Positions 43,830 through 54,981 of a DNA stretch of 64,000 nt are shown one piece after another. The notes beneath the pieces were generated by a model, which was not told where the DNA came from, ran no database searches, and saw only the letters and a list, made by a program, of their open reading frames with translations. This DNA comes from Blastocladiella emersonii ATCC 22665 (lineage: Eukaryota > Blastocladiomycota > Blastocladiomycetes > Blastocladiales > Blastocladiaceae): NCBI GenBank assembly GCA_025594325.1, contig JANHCV010000007.1, positions 744,001 to 808,000 of the forward strand, written 5' to 3'. The position numbers were made by a program, and so were the translations under genes. The number at the start of each line of letters is the position of its first letter. Within the stretch, counting starts at the first letter, position 1.

Positions 43830-44991
43830 GGCCGAGGGGGAGTTTGCTACGTTGCTACGTCGGGTTTCTGTGGAATCTCCTGGCGAGGGCGGGGCGCTCC
43901 CGCGTCTTTATACTTGCGTGCCCTCGCGCGCGCACACATCAGAGAGGCGTTCCCCCGCGGCCTCGCGGCGTCGCCCTTGTGCAGTCGCGACCGCGCGACC
44001 GTGGCGAAAGATGGCGTCCATGATCGTTGGGCCTGTAGTGCATGACGGTGAAGCAGTCTCGAGGCGCCAAATTGAGCGCCAGGGACGTGCCGCGCGCGCT
44101 GCACCGCAAGCGCGTTGTTGCTTGGATGGCTGAAACAGGACTCAGTCTCCAGCGGGTGGGACCCACAGGTGCTCGACTGGGGACCCGAGGGCCGAATCCG
44201 GCGTCTCGCGGGGTCCCTCACCATAGCCCACCCGTCTTTTGCCCCACGTGCTGGTTCTCCGCCGTCGACGGCGACGCCAAGCGGTGGCGACTCCCAGACG
44301 CCCGAGCAGGAATCTGCGCGTGGGCGTCGAGTTGGTGGTGACGAATTGGCCATGCGGTCACAGGTCGACGGCGCCCTGATCAGTGACTCGGTCGTGAATC
44401 CTCGCGCTCGGAACGACTTGAGGCCGACTCGCGTGCGCAATGACGTTGGTTGATGACCGTGGACGCGCTGAGAACCGAGGGTCCATCCGCTCGATGGATG
44501 GTCACCGAGTGAGTTAGGTTCCTATCAAAGTGTGTTGTGTCATGGATCGAGCTTTGCTATCAGTGAGTTCCCTCGCGAGAGTCACGGCCTCGTCTCACAA
44601 GAGTCATCGATCGACGGACATCGCTAGCTCGTCCACTACAGGGCGGGCGTGCCGTGAAAGAACACTTGTGGTGCCGGGTGCGGTTCCTCGCCTGCCGCGG
44701 CGCTGCGAGACAGAGACGCGTCGATCAAACACGTGAGCGGGCACGTGAGCTTGACCGGCGCGCTCCCACCGAGCGGAGCTCCCGCGCGCCGAGTTCTCAA
44801 GCGCTCGCCATGCAAGCGCTTTTTCCTTAGAGTAAGCGTCAAAAGAATATGTAAGTGCATGCATTCTCATGAAACTTTGGCGGTTTAGGCGGTCCAGTGC
44901 GTCCCGCGCTCGAGCCTCGCCCTCGCGGGACGGATGCTAGTTCCCTCGAGCCGCTCTGAGCCTGACCCCGCTTTCAATGGCAACTAACGAT

Positions 44992-45110
44992 TTATTGCAT
45001 TGATGGTTTGTGTCTGGCTTTGGCGTTCTCGCACCGGCAGCCCAAGGGTACGCACTTCCTGCACCGGACGCAGTTGTGGCACATATGGCTCTGGCGACCT
45101 GGCACGCGTA
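44992..45110 (-). pseudogene. Cys-rich C-terminal relic, copy 1
   Basis: A minus-strand frame ends HMCHNCVRCRKCVPLGCRC, then ENAKARHKPSMQ and a stop at 44992. The C-X2-C-X2-C-X2-C-X4-C-X-C spacing looks like a zinc-binding tail. Upstream the frame is soon interrupted, so only a fragment remains. No family assigned; C-terminal cysteine clusters of this sort occur in some transposon and DNA-binding proteins. Confidence 0.25.
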
Positions 45111-45681
45111 CCCGTCACGCTCGCCTGCAGGGATAACTGACGCAGCGCAATTGGGCGTCTTGTGCAACCTGCCAGTGCGAGAGCCACGCGTAACGCTACT
45201 TTGACGACGAACCATCCTTCTCATGAGCGTTTGCAACACCACCTCGTAGAAATCCGAAAACGGAACGGATACTCGACCCGGCGACTTGCTCGCCCCTGCG
45301 CGCCGGTTGCCCGGACCACCCGTTCGTCCTGGAACACGGCGCGAGTGGACGGGCAACCTCAACGCCTTTCTCTGACCGGAAAACGGTGCCTCGGTCGTCT
45401 TGCGTTATGTCAAGGGTTCATCTCGGGCTCATCCTTGCGACCGTGGCGTGCCGTGCGCTACTCGCGCGGTAACCCTCGATGGTCACTGAGAACCACGACT
45501 TCTTACAACCTCGCTGCCCTGGAGAGCTATGTCGTGTTGCGTTTGGTCACGTTGAAATCCACGACCGACATCTCCTGCTCAGGATTCCGTTGGAGCAGGC
45601 GCTGTTCGCCCTTTGAGGCTAAGCACGATTCCGCTCACTTACTCGAGATGCCCCTGGTCACCCGTGCAACCAGTCCTGCTA

Positions 45682-45752
45682 CTTTCCGCATTTGTCTCCA
45701 TTGGCAAGTTTGCGCTGCACACATCGCAGACAAGTCTGGCATTTATCGCGCT
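45682..45752 (-). pseudogene. Cys-rich C-terminal relic, copy 2
   Basis: A minus-strand frame reads KCQTCLRCVQRKLANGDKCG and then stops. Its start (C-X-X-C-X-R-C) matches the relic near 45.05 kb (CHNCVRC), and both sit just before a stop codon. This suggests two decayed copies of one gene, but the evidence is a short motif only. Confidence 0.2.
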
Positions 45753-46240
45753 CCGCTGCTCAGTCCAGCAGTCGTCGCGCAACGCTCGTGGACCGCCGTT
45801 CCAGGATTATCGAGCCCGATCCATGATCCCGCGCATGCACCTGCCCGTACTCGCATGCAGACTCGCCCCGGCACGCCCATCCGTCACTCGTCTCCTCGGC
45901 CTTCTGCCGCGGCAGGGCCACGGGTCGCGTCCCGTGTTTGCCATTTTGTACTGAGGGATCGCGTTCCCTCATGTCGCCGCGTCGTTGGACCGGGCAAAAG
46001 AGCGCGGATGCTTCAGTGCGGTTCGCGAGCAGTCGAGCACGGGCGATCGGGTGCGTGTGCGGGATGGTGGATCCGCTCGGTGATTCTGGCAGCGGGGTTT
46101 GAGCGAAAAGCGCGGCTCGTTGGCGGCAGGATGGAATCTCAATGTATATATATTTTTATCCGGAAGCAAGCTCATGACGTTCGATTGCGGCGAGGATGAA
46201 CCTTGAGTCGGGAAGAGTCGCGCGCGGGAGGGCCGATATG

Positions 46241-46271
46241 TTTCAGCCGCTCACGCGGTGGCGCAACGCGT
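46241..46271 (-). promoter_or_regulatory. Family B intergenic element, site 1
   Basis: On the + strand TTTCAGCC, then TCAC, then GTGGCGCAACGCGT, lying 87 bp past the stop of family B copy 1. No family B start lies to its left, so it may be what remains of a lost copy's promoter. Confidence 0.55.
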
Positions 46272-46357
46272 ATTCGGCTCACGCCGGCCGCCGACGAACT
46301 GGAAAGCTGAGAGAAACGGGAATCAGACAAATGATTCTGATTGATTGAGCGGTAACA

Positions 46358-47782
46358 TCATTTCTCGTGCTTGATGAACACGGCAGGCAGGAGTCCCGTC
46401 TGCGCGTCGCGAGGCAGAGCGAACGAAGGGCTTCGCCCTGTAGCCGTAGGTTCGTGCTCTCGGCGAAGCTTGTCGATGATCGCGCGCGATTCCATGAAGA
46501 AGTTCTCGCCGAAAAACTCACCCTTACCGAGCGAAGCCATGGCTTCGTCATACAGGGGCTGAAGCGGCGGGAGATGCTTGCGCTCGATGCGGAAGCGCGC
46601 GGCAAATCCAGTAGTCGCCTAAGTGGTGCGATGAACACGTCAGCGACCGTGCGATGAGGGAGAACCCGGGAGACTGGACGCACCAAGACGGCAATCGTGA
46701 TGACGATGAGAGGCGCGAGCTGGTGAAGCGTGACGATCTTGGGCTCGGCCCCGCCCTCCACTGCCAGCGCCGTGCGCGCGTTGAGCCGCGTGAGGTACGT
46801 CTCGAGCTCAGAAATGCTGTGCACTAGAGAGTGTGGCCGTGAGGTGATGGTCAAAACCGTATCAAAGCACAATGTACACACGATCGCGCCAGGCCATTGC
46901 TCGCTCAACGAGCGAGACCAGGAACGGGCTCAAAGCGCGCGCCCCGCTCCCATCGTCCAGCGGTGCGAACATCCAGCGCTGCATAAACGCAAGGGTCCGA
47001 ACCTCGGTAGCGGTCGCGGTTGAAGGAAGAGTTGAACAGAGCGCGGAAGCCCGCGGATTGTCAAACATTTTGGTCATGATCTGGCGCACGGACTTGCGGA
47101 ACTTGATGCCGAATTCCGCAAACAGGCTCTGGTACTAGATTGACGGGAATGGTTAGAACGAGGTCAGGTCGCGCGGCAGTGAGTTCGGCAGGCACGCACC
47201 GCCTCAAAGTCCAAACGGCTTTCACCTCCGCCAAAGAGCTCGAGAAAATCGACATAGCAGTGGTTGCGGACGATCGAGGTGTCCGTGAAGAGGCCGTAGA
47301 CAAGCACACTCAGCCGGACCTGCAGCTTGACGTCATTCGAAAGCGTCTTGAGCCGCACCCGCTTAGCCGCGTGCCTGACGCCGTTCCCACGCGAAGGTCG
47401 CAACAAGGCGGTCAGTCTAACTCCGAAGCAGGTAGACAGGCCCGTAAACGTACACGGCCACCTTCTCCTCGGCCTCCTCGTCGTCGTCGTCGTTGGCCGC
47501 ATCCTCGAACTCGCTCTGACTCGCGGCAGCGTCATCACCGCTGTGCGAGTCACCCTCGCCTTGGGCAGTCTCACGGCGACCCCTCTGATCGTCGACACCA
47601 GCTTCGCGTTTCACACGAACGGCGGATTCAGGGCGACCACGGCTCGGTCGGTCCGCTCTCGGGCGAGGACGCGCCCGTGCGGCGTCAGCGAGGGGGCGCT
47701 CCGGCCGAGTCGGTTCGGGCCGCGCCGAGCGCTCGCGGATACGCTTACTGCGTCGAGCCGTTTCAGTTGCATGAGGTTCCAT
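46358..47782 (-). CDS. Family B copy 1, unknown protein
   Basis: Intact member of an unrecognised tandem family; 385 aa from five exons: 47782-47454, 47374-47200, 47134-46882, 46823-46684, 46618-46358 (introns 58-79 nt, phases 2,0,1,0). Exon 1 encodes the family start MEPHAT, then RRSKRIRER (possible nuclear signal) and an acidic, disordered stretch. Exon 2: VRLSVLVYGLFTDTSIVRNH, DFLELF, LDFEA. Exon 3: YQSLFAEFGIKFRKSV, RTLAFMQRWM, SPFLVSLVERAMAWRD. Exon 4: ISELETYLTRLNAR, VTLHQLAPLIVITIAVL. Exon 5: HLPPLQPLYDEAMASL, then a variable tail. Predicted mostly helical; no catalytic motif seen. Nuclear location is inference from the basic/acidic head. Confidence 0.75.
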
Positions 47783-47857
47783 GGGTTTTGCGTCCGCAAT
47801 GGCAGCGGGTTGCTGCTTTTGTCGGGGAGCAGCGACTGATGCGGCCGCCCGCGTTCG

Positions 47858-47889
47858 TTTCAGCCGGCACGGGAGGTGGCGCAACGCGT
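47858..47889 (-). promoter_or_regulatory. Family B promoter element, site 2
   Basis: TTTCAGCC followed by GTGGCGCAACGCGT on the + strand, 76-107 bp upstream of the copy 1 ATG. It contains ACGCGT, identical to the MluI cell-cycle box, but that word is common in such GC-rich DNA. Confidence 0.55.
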
Positions 47890-47997
47890 TTGTTCCCTTC
47901 CAGCCCGCTTGCAGAAAAAGCGAGTCACTCGGGACAGGACTTCGGATCAAGATCTTTGAGAATGCGTTATTGATACAAACTGATGAGATGGACGCCA

Positions 47998-49282
47998 TCA
48001 CATGCCATGCTTGGCGAACGCTGCCATCGGGAGCCCCGACCGCGCATCGCGAAGCACGTCCGACGGCCGGTTTCGGCGCGAAACCACCGACTTGCCCCCC
48101 TTGAGCAGCTTCTGAGCGAGAGCGCGTGAGTCCTTGACAAACTGCTCGTCGAGGACGCCGTCCTGGTCCTGGAGCGACTCGATGGCCTCGTTGTACAGTC
48201 CGTGGAGCGGCGGGAGGTGCGTCGAGTCGATGCCGAGGTGCGAGACGATAGCAGGGTTTGCCTGTGGGGCACTTATGGGTGAGCGGAGCGACTACGATGG
48301 CGGAAGCGTGATCGAGTGGTACCAGAGTCGCAATCGTGACCACGATCAGCGGCGCGAGCTGGTGCAGCGTGATGGTCCTACCCTCGCCGGCCCGCGCCAT
48401 GCGCTTGTTGATCTGCTTGAGGCAGGCCTCGACCTCGACAAAGCCGTTCCCTGAGCACGGGTGCTGGGCGTCAGTGGACGGTCGCGGTCGAACACCCGTA
48501 CGAAGCGTGCACGTACCTTCGCGCCAGGTGATCGCTTTCTCGACGAGGTCGTTGAGGAACGGGTGCAAGACGGACGTGCCGGCACTCGTCCGCTCCTTGA
48601 GCATCCAGTGGCGGTTGAATTCGAGCGTCCGGACGTCGGAATCAGCGTCGACGTCGGGAAAGGTCGGTCGGACCGAAGCGCTCGCTTTGCGCTTGAGGAT
48701 GCCATTCGCCGCGGTAGTGATGCTCTGGCGGTACGACTTGAGCGCCTTCCTGTACGCCTCGAGGTACTGTGACACGAAGAGACGAGTGAGATGCGTCCAA
48801 GTGCGGTGTTCGTTCAGTCAAGCCGTCGCACCTCCTCGAATCGCATCGCCGAATCTCCCTTGGAGACCGCGTCGAGGTAGTTGGCGTAGCAGTGCTCGCG
48901 GATGACCGCGCGACTCGCGAACGGCCCGTAGACGAGGGCGCTCACGCGGACGTGGACCGGGGGCAGAGACGCAACACGCCGGCGCTTCTTTGCGCTAGCG
49001 ACGACCATGGCGTTTAGGTTCGAGCGACGCGGACGGGGGCGCGTGAACGATGCCGTACCCTTGAACGCCGCGGTCGTCCGTTTCCTCGCCATCCTCACCG
49101 CCACCGTCATCATCGTCGTCACCTTTACGCTCGTCCGCGCTCTCGTCCAGGTCCTCATCTTGCCCTCGACCAGTTCCACGAGTGCGACCGGCATCGCCCA
49201 TCCCAGATGACTCCAAACCGACCGCCGATTGCGGGCGGCGGCGCTTGATAACACCGGCCGTGGTAGTTGCATGAGGCTCCAT
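47998..49282 (-). CDS. Family B copy 2, unknown protein
   Basis: 342 aa from five exons: 49282-49059, 48994-48832, 48766-48517, 48450-48323, 48261-47998; introns 61-66 nt, phases 2,0,1,0, exact codon total. Start MEPHATTTAGVIKRRRPQSA, a shorter head than other copies, then an Asp/Glu-rich run. Exon 2: AKKRRRVASLPP, VRVSALVYGPFASRAVIREH. Exon 3: YLEAYRKALKSYRQSITTAA, RTLEFNRHWMLKE, HPFLNDLVEKAITWRE. Exon 4: FVEVEACLKQINKRMARAGE, TLHQLAPLIVVTIATL. Exon 5: AIVSHLGIDSTHLPPLHGLY, ending AAFAKHGM. No recognised domain. Coding capacity is fully preserved, which argues for selection. Confidence 0.75.
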
Positions 49283-49385
49283 GGCGTTTATTGTCAATGT
49301 GCTGCGAGGGCGCTGAGAAGGTCGCAACGCTGGTGTGCGAAGCGAAGCAGGACTCACACAGCCCACGGTGCGCGGGCACGCGGAT

Positions 49386-49399
49386 GTGGCGCAACGCGT
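49386..49399 (-). promoter_or_regulatory. Family B promoter element, site 3
   Basis: GTGGCGCAACGCGT on the + strand, 104-117 bp upstream of the copy 2 ATG. The TTTCAGCC half is degenerate here. Confidence 0.5.
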
Positions 49400-49503
49400 C
49401 CGCGGCCCCGACTCTGCCCGTTCCGATCGTTTCGCGACTCTCAACGGCACAAAAAGGAGGCAAACTTGCGAATCGTTTACACTGCTGGAAAACGCGACAC
49501 GAA

Positions 49504-51062
49504 TCAAACATGACGGATGAACGCAGCGAGCGGGAGCCCGAGCAGCGGGTCACGCGGCACGCTGCTCGCGGGCTCAGTGACACGCGGCGGCACACGCTTG
49601 TGTGGCAGGTCGGCGAGTAGTGTGCGCGAGTCTTCGGCGAACTGCCTGCCGAGAATGCCGTCCGAGTCGTTGAGCGCGGCGAGGGCCTCGTTGTACAGCT
49701 CCTGGATCGGCGGGGCATGAGTGCAGTCGACATCGAGAGTGGACGCGATGCCCGCGCTCGCCTACGATGCGAAACAAGGTGAGTCGTGGAAGACGCCAAG
49801 TCGATGGCGGTGGGATTGAGCGAAGCGGTGCGTACCAGAACGGCGATGGTGACGACTATGAGGGGCGCGAGTTGCTGCAGCGTGACGATCTTGGGCTCAG
49901 GCTGAGTCTCTGCCTCAGCGGCCCGAGCTGCGCGCTCGTTCAGCCGCTCAAGGTAGGCTTCGATTGCGGAGAAGCTGTTCACTACAGGCGCGTACCAAGC
50001 GAAACGTAAGCGATCAACTAGCGCGCGGCGAACTCGAGAGCATGTACCATCCTTCCAGTTCATCGCCTTCTCTACAACCTTGTGCAGGAACGGGTGAATG
50101 GTGAGCGCATCGACGTCACTCGCCGGGGACTTGATGATCCACTGCTGATTGAAGGAGAGCGTCCGAATGTTGGCCGGCGAAGCAGAGATGGGAAGGGTCG
50201 GGTGAACCGAGGCGAGCGTCTCGTCCTTGAAAATTTTCACCGTGGCCTCGTTGATTCTGCGGCGAAAGTAGCCGAGAACCTCGACAAAAAACTCGCGGTA
50301 CTAGCTCGGGAAGAGAACATGTAAGCCTTGGAGCGATGAACAGGCCAGTGGAGAAGAGTCGTACCGCATCAAAGTCCAGCGCCTCGCCCTCTGCTCCAAC
50401 GATTTCGAGATAGTCGGCGTAACAGTGCGTGCGGATGATGTCGGCGTCCACGAAGGGCCCGTAAACAAGAAAACTGGCACGAAGCTGCGTCTTGACGGCC
50501 AGCGGCAGCTTCGTCAACTTCCCGGGCACGCGGCGCTTCTTCGCACTCCTAAATCAATCCCAGTGCTCAACACGTAAGGTTGTGTGTCGTTCGGCGAAAT
50601 GCTTGGAACGGAAGCGCACCTGGGTGCAACAACATCTCCCTTCCTGTCGGTACCTCCGTCGGACTCGCGATTCCCAGCAAGAACATCGCGACCGCCGCGA
50701 GCGCCCTTGCCGTCGTCGACTGCACCGCGATTCTCAGCTGTGATACGTCTCGCGCTGCCAGGCGCTCCAACAAGCACATCGGCGCTTTCGCCCTCCTCCT
50801 CCGATTCAACAACAACCACAAGAGCCGCGGTGCGACGACGACTCGGCCTTACCGTCCTAGTGCGTAGAACAAGGCTCGCCGCTCCGTCATCCAAGTCCTC
50901 TTTCATAAGGCCTGACTCGGACGCGGTGCGCTTCACACCGGGGCCAAGTCGTGTGCGCTTCGAAGCAGCGGCGATGGCGCGCGACGGCGGAACCCATCCG
51001 TCCGCGACGCGCTGTTTGATGCGTTCGCTGCGGCGGCCCGAGCCTGTTGCATGAGGTTCCAT
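49504..51062 (-). CDS. Family B copy 3, unknown protein
   Basis: 427 aa from exons 51062-50620, 50548-50365, 50300-50048, 49981-49836, 49761-49504; introns 64-74 nt, phases 2,0,1,0, exact codon total. An ATG 15 nt upstream (51077) would add MKAET. Exon 1 is the longest of the family, with MEPHATGSGRRSERIKQRVA and a long Ser/Arg/Asp-rich extension. Exon 2: AKKRRVPGKLTKLP, LVYGPFVDADIIRTHCYADY. Exon 3: YREFFVEVLGYFRRRINEAT, IRTLSFNQQWIIK, HPFLHKVVEKAMNWKD. Exon 4: SFSAIEAYLERLNERAARAA, TLQQLAPLIVVTIAVL. Exon 5: HAPPIQELYNEALAALND, ending AAFIRHV. Function unknown. Confidence 0.75.
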
Positions 51063-51555
51063 GGTCTCTGCTTTCATTGCGGCGTCGTGGGTTAAAGAGA
51101 AGGAGAGCGGTGATGGACGCCTAAGCGACCGACCAGGCTGGCGGTGGCGCAGTGACATGCGTGACAGCCACTTCCCGCGTGCCGCTCGCGAACCGGCCGC
51201 AACGAGCTCGTTCTCCCCATCGAGCGGACCCCTCCATGTAGCGCCATGGAAACTTGATGCAACGGGTGGTAGGATGGTAGATCAAGCGCCATCCGCAATC
51301 AAGTCGAGCGGGTTTGTCGGTGTAACTGGCTCGCGCTTCTCTCGGCCCGCAGCTGCCGCTCCTCACGCAGCTTGAGCACAGGCCAGGTTGCGTAGCGGAG
51401 GCGCCGCACGATTCCGAACAAGTCGGATCAAGAGCGGACTGGTGAGCTTTGCTACGTTCAACCGTAGCTCTTGCATCAGATTATGGCCACCCGCTTGACA
51501 TGAAGCTGTTCCCTGGCAACGACGGGCGGCTGTGATGGAGAGAGAGGCCTGAGCG

Positions 51556-51586
51556 TTTCAGCCACTCACGAGGTGGCGCGACGCGT
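51556..51586 (-). promoter_or_regulatory. Family B intergenic element, site 4
   Basis: TTTCAGCC, TCAC, then GTGGCGCGACGCGT (+ strand), 103 bp past the copy 4 stop and about 500 bp before the copy 3 start. A second, degenerate GTGGCGCAGTG near 51150 sits at the usual distance from the copy 3 ATG. Confidence 0.5.
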
Positions 51587-51688
51587 CCAGCCCGCTTCGC
51601 GAGCGGCTCCTTGCTCCAGTCTCCTCCGAACGAGTTCATGCACGACGTGGTATATTATACGACTTGATGCAGAGAAGGAAAACGCCGA

Positions 51689-53091
51689 CTACTTCTGGTG
51701 CTGGACAAACGCCGCGAGCGGCAGGCCCGAGAGCGCATCGCGGGGCACCACGGTCGGCGTGTGCGCCTTTGTGTACCCCTCGACGAGCGGGCGGCGCTCC
51801 TGGTACAGCTCGTCCACGAGGGTACGCGCGTCGGTCGCAAACTTCTCGCCGAGGATGCCGTCCGGGTCATGGAGCGCTTCGAGCGCCTCGTTGTAAAGCG
51901 CCTGGAGCGGGGGTAGCTGGTGGCTCTTGAAACCGAGGTGAAGCGCGATTCCGGCGTTTGCCTGATGGAGAGAATGGTTGGTGAGTTTTCGACGAGGCGC
52001 GGATGCGGACTACAAGGGGCAACGTACAAGCACGGCGATGGTGGCGACAATGAGCGGCGCGAGCTGGTGCAGCGTGACGGGCGTCGTGTCGCCGTTCCGG
52101 TTGGCGCGGGCCATGCGCTCGTTGAGTCGAGTGATGTAGGCCTCGATCTCGGCCAAGCTGCTGCCTATTTTATGGCACACGCGGAGTCGGAGGCAGCTAT
52201 CAGTGGGTGTTCACCGCGTCATGGGTGCGAGGACATACCGTTGCGCCAGTTCATGACTCGGCGGAAGACCGCAGCAAAGAACGGGTGGATGGTCAACGTG
52301 CTACCGCGTTTGCTGGACGTCCCCTTGATCATCCAGTGCCGGTTGAAGTTGAGGGTACGAATCGCCTCACCCGCGTCAACGGCCGGCAGCTTTGGCCAAA
52401 TCGAGGCGGTTCCCTTGGCCTTGAATAGTTTCGTGACCACACGGGCGATGAGAGACCGGAACGGCCTGCTGACCATCAAAAAATGTTTGTTGTACTAGGG
52501 CGCGGTTGATCGAGTCAGCGTGGATGGGTTATGGGGCGAGGGAAAGGCGCGTACCTCCTCAAAGTCCATGTTCGAGTCATTCTCGCCGCAGAGCCCGACG
52601 TAGTCCGCATGGCAATGTTGGCGAAGAGTCTCGAGATCCACAAACGGCCCGTGAACGAGGTAACACACGCGAGTCTGCACCTTGAGCTTCATGGGCAGCT
52701 CGGACAAATTCAGATGCCGCCTCTTCGACGACCTATTAAGACCGTAGTGTTAAATACATGAGCACTGAGGAAGCATATCAGAAAAGCCGCACCCGTCAAC
52801 CTGGGCGTGGGCGTCGTCGAGCTCGTCCTCGTCGTCCTGCTCTCCCTCGTGCTCCAACCCCTCATCGTAATCGCTCCCATCCTCGCCGTCGGCGGCAGCG
52901 TCCTGGACGACGAGCTCAGTTTTGACGCGACTGGCCGTGGAAGCCTGCTCTCGAGAGAGCCGGCCCGCTCCAGGGCGCAGCCGCGGCCGTGGGGCGGCTG
53001 CGACGGCTGGCTCCAAAGTGGCGTCATCGTCCGCCGAGCGCTCGCGGAGACGCTTGCTGCGTCGGACCGGCTCAGTTGCATGAGCTTCCAT
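51689..53091 (-). CDS. Family B copy 4, unknown protein
   Basis: 380 aa from exons 53091-52793, 52732-52555, 52494-52239, 52164-52028, 51961-51689; introns 60-74 nt, phases 2,0,1,0, exact codon total. Head MEAHATEPVRRSKRLRERSA, then acidic (EHEGEQDDEDELDDAHA). Exon 2: KRRHLNLSELPMKLKVQTRV, LVHGPFVDLETLRQHCHADY. Exon 3: YNKHFLMVSRPFRSLIARVV, IRTLNFNRHWMIKG, HPFFAAVFRRVMNWRN. Exon 4: LAEIEAYITRLNERMARA, TLHQLAPLIVATIAVL. Exon 5: AGIALHLGFKSHQLPPLQAL, LGEKFATDARTLVDEL, ending AAFVQHQK. It is closest to the family consensus and a good query for profile searches. Confidence 0.77.
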
Positions 53092-53199
53092 GACTGGCAC
53101 GTTTGTAGCCGTAGAGGGATGTTTCGTCGGCTGCTGCGAGTGAGGGCGAGTGTGAGCGGCGGGCATTTCGGCCCGGAGCGCGACGGGCGATCCGCAGCG

Positions 53200-53232
53200 T
53201 TTCAGCCTGGTCACCTGAGTGGCGCAACGCGT
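53200..53232 (-). promoter_or_regulatory. Family B promoter element, site 5
   Basis: TTTCAGCC, TCAC, then GTGGCGCAACGCGT on the + strand, 109-141 bp upstream of the copy 4 ATG. Together with sites 1 and 4 it is one of the best preserved examples. Confidence 0.55.
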
Positions 53233-53497
53233 CCAGCCGGGCTGAGCAGCTCCAGCTCTCCTAGCCCGAGCCGGAGCGCACGAGCTGAGGCGAAGAGAAA
53301 TCGGCTGGTTGGGGACCCTCTCTGACTGATGGTTGGCGGGCGGACTGTGGCCTGATTTCGCCACGCGGCTCGCATCTCGATGCACCGCACGCGTTGGACC
53401 GCATCGATGCCACTGAAGTCATCCTCTCGAGCCTCCATGGGACAAAACCGCAAACACATGATGCTGTAGATACTCGACTTCTCGCTCGATCCATGAA

Positions 53498-54981
53498 TCA
53501 ACTGTCATCCTCGCCCTCATCGCTGTCAGCAAGCATCGCAAGCGGAACTCCCGTGAGCGCGTCCCGCTTGACATCGCCGTCAGCAGCGTTGCCCAATGAT
53601 GCGTCAGCACCCAAGTCGTTGATCAGCTTGCGGCACTGCTCGACAAAGCGTTTTCCAAGCAGGCCCTGCTTGTTCTCAAGCTCCTGGACCAGGTTGGCGT
53701 ACAGTTGGCTGATTGGCGGAAGCGGATCGCGAGAGACGCCAAGGTGGAACCCGATCCCAAGAGTAGCCTGGATAATTGAAGCGAAGGTCAGTTACGCGTG
53801 AGCATGAGTGGGGACTGAGATAACGTACGAAGCATGCCGTCATAAGGACGATCTGCGGTGCGACGTGGTCGAGCTTGACAAGCTTTGGCGGCGAGACCGC
53901 ACGGGACGAGTTCGCGATGCGAGCGTTGAGTCGGGCGAGAGAGGCCGAGACGGCCATAAGCGAGTTACCTGCAATGGATCGGTGGATGAGGTCGAGGTCA
54001 GTCTCGACCCGGGAGCCACGAAATGGAATCACGTACCGTTACGCCAGCAGAGCGACCGTTTCGTCAAAGTGGCGAGGAACGGATGAAGGTCACGCGCGCC
54101 GACAGTGCCGTCCGTTGCGGGAGCGAGCATCCAAGCCAGGTTGAAGGCAAGGCTGCGGGTCTCGCCACTGGACGAGAGGTTCGGGAAGTGAGGAACTGGC
54201 GGGTTGGGCTCGGTTTCTGCGGTTGCTGCCGAAGCGAGCAAGTGTTTTGCTGACTCGACGGTAATTTTGCGAAGACTCGAAGTAACATTCGTGACGTAAG
54301 GAAGGTACTAAACAACATGCGTGAGTGCGCCGGAGCGCAACGAACCGCAAGTGAGAGAACAACGCACCGCTTCGAATGAGAGCAGCGGGTCGTGCCCTGC
54401 AAAGAGCTCGCAGTAGTCGACGTAAAAAAAGTCTCGGATGATCTGCTCGCTAGCAAAAAGTCCGTGTACCAAGACGCATGCGCGGATGTGGTTCGTAAAG
54501 GAGCGCGGCATGCCGGTCAAGACAGCGACGCAACGTCTCCGCTTGCTAGCCGGGGAACGTGACGTGCGTCCGCGTTTCGCAGGACTATCGGGGCGGAGGT
54601 GCGTATCAGCATGGCGCGGCGCATACGCTGGTTTCCAGATATGACATACGGCGTGAAATCGTCCTTTTCCTCATCCTCCTCCTCGTCATCGTCGCTACGC
54701 TCAACGTCCGTTCCCGCTGCGCTGGGTTCGTCCTCACATTCATCGGCTGCAGCGCCATGCCGCTGCGCGCTGTCGCCCGTTGCCGCCGTGGAACGGGATC
54801 CGCGTCGTTCGCGCTTTACCCGCAGCGGGATCTCGTTTGGCAGCTGCGAGGTTGCGCGCGCCTCGAGCGGACGATTGGGGCACCGCGCCGGTGACTCGCT
54901 AGGGGCGAGAACGGCAGCGCGCGAGCGGTCCGCGAGGCGTAGGCTACGCCGCGGTTTACATTCGTTTGCATCAAGTGTCAT
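53498..54981 (-). CDS. Family B copy 5, unknown protein (divergent)
   Basis: 396 aa from exons 54981-54650, 54545-54368, 54307-54037, 53968-53829, 53767-53498; introns 60-104 nt, phases 2,0,1,0, exact codon total. The start differs (MTLDANECKPRRSLRLADRS) but keeps the basic RRSLRL followed by an acidic run. Exon 2: PKRRRCVAVLTGMPRSFTNH, LVHGLFASEQIIRDFFYVDY. Exon 3: SSGETRSLAFNLAWMLAPAT, HPFLATLTKRSLCWRN. Exon 4: SLMAVSASLARLNARIANSS, KLDHVAPQIVLMTACF. Exon 5: LGIGFHLGVSRDPLPPISQL, LLGKRFVEQCRKLINDLG, with an acidic end. This subtype groups with the pseudogene copy 6, not copies 1-4. Confidence 0.73.

Larger units (their letters stand above)
43830..46357. other. Gene-poor, AT-richer stretch with relics
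   Basis: About 2.5 kb between the ABCG promoter and the family B array. Open frames are short or lack protein character. Supportable content is limited to two Cys-rich minus-strand tails near 45.0 and 45.7 kb and the array-type element at 46241. Base composition is less GC-rich than the preceding genes. Confidence 0.45.

Noticed and set aside
45162-46199. 345-residue + strand open frame
   Set aside because: Arg/Ser/Pro-rich with no hydrophobic pattern or motif, and it overlaps the Cys-rich relics on the other strand. Not supportable as a gene.
47858-47889. ACGCGT within the array element as an MBF cell-cycle box
   Set aside because: The hexamer is frequent throughout this GC-rich window, so its presence alone is not evidence of MBF control.
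47417-48775. 452-residue minus-strand open frame
   Set aside because: It is exons 3-4 of family B copy 2, intron, out-of-frame exon 5, spacer and exon 1 of copy 1 read through by chance. Splicing and the family alignment separate them.
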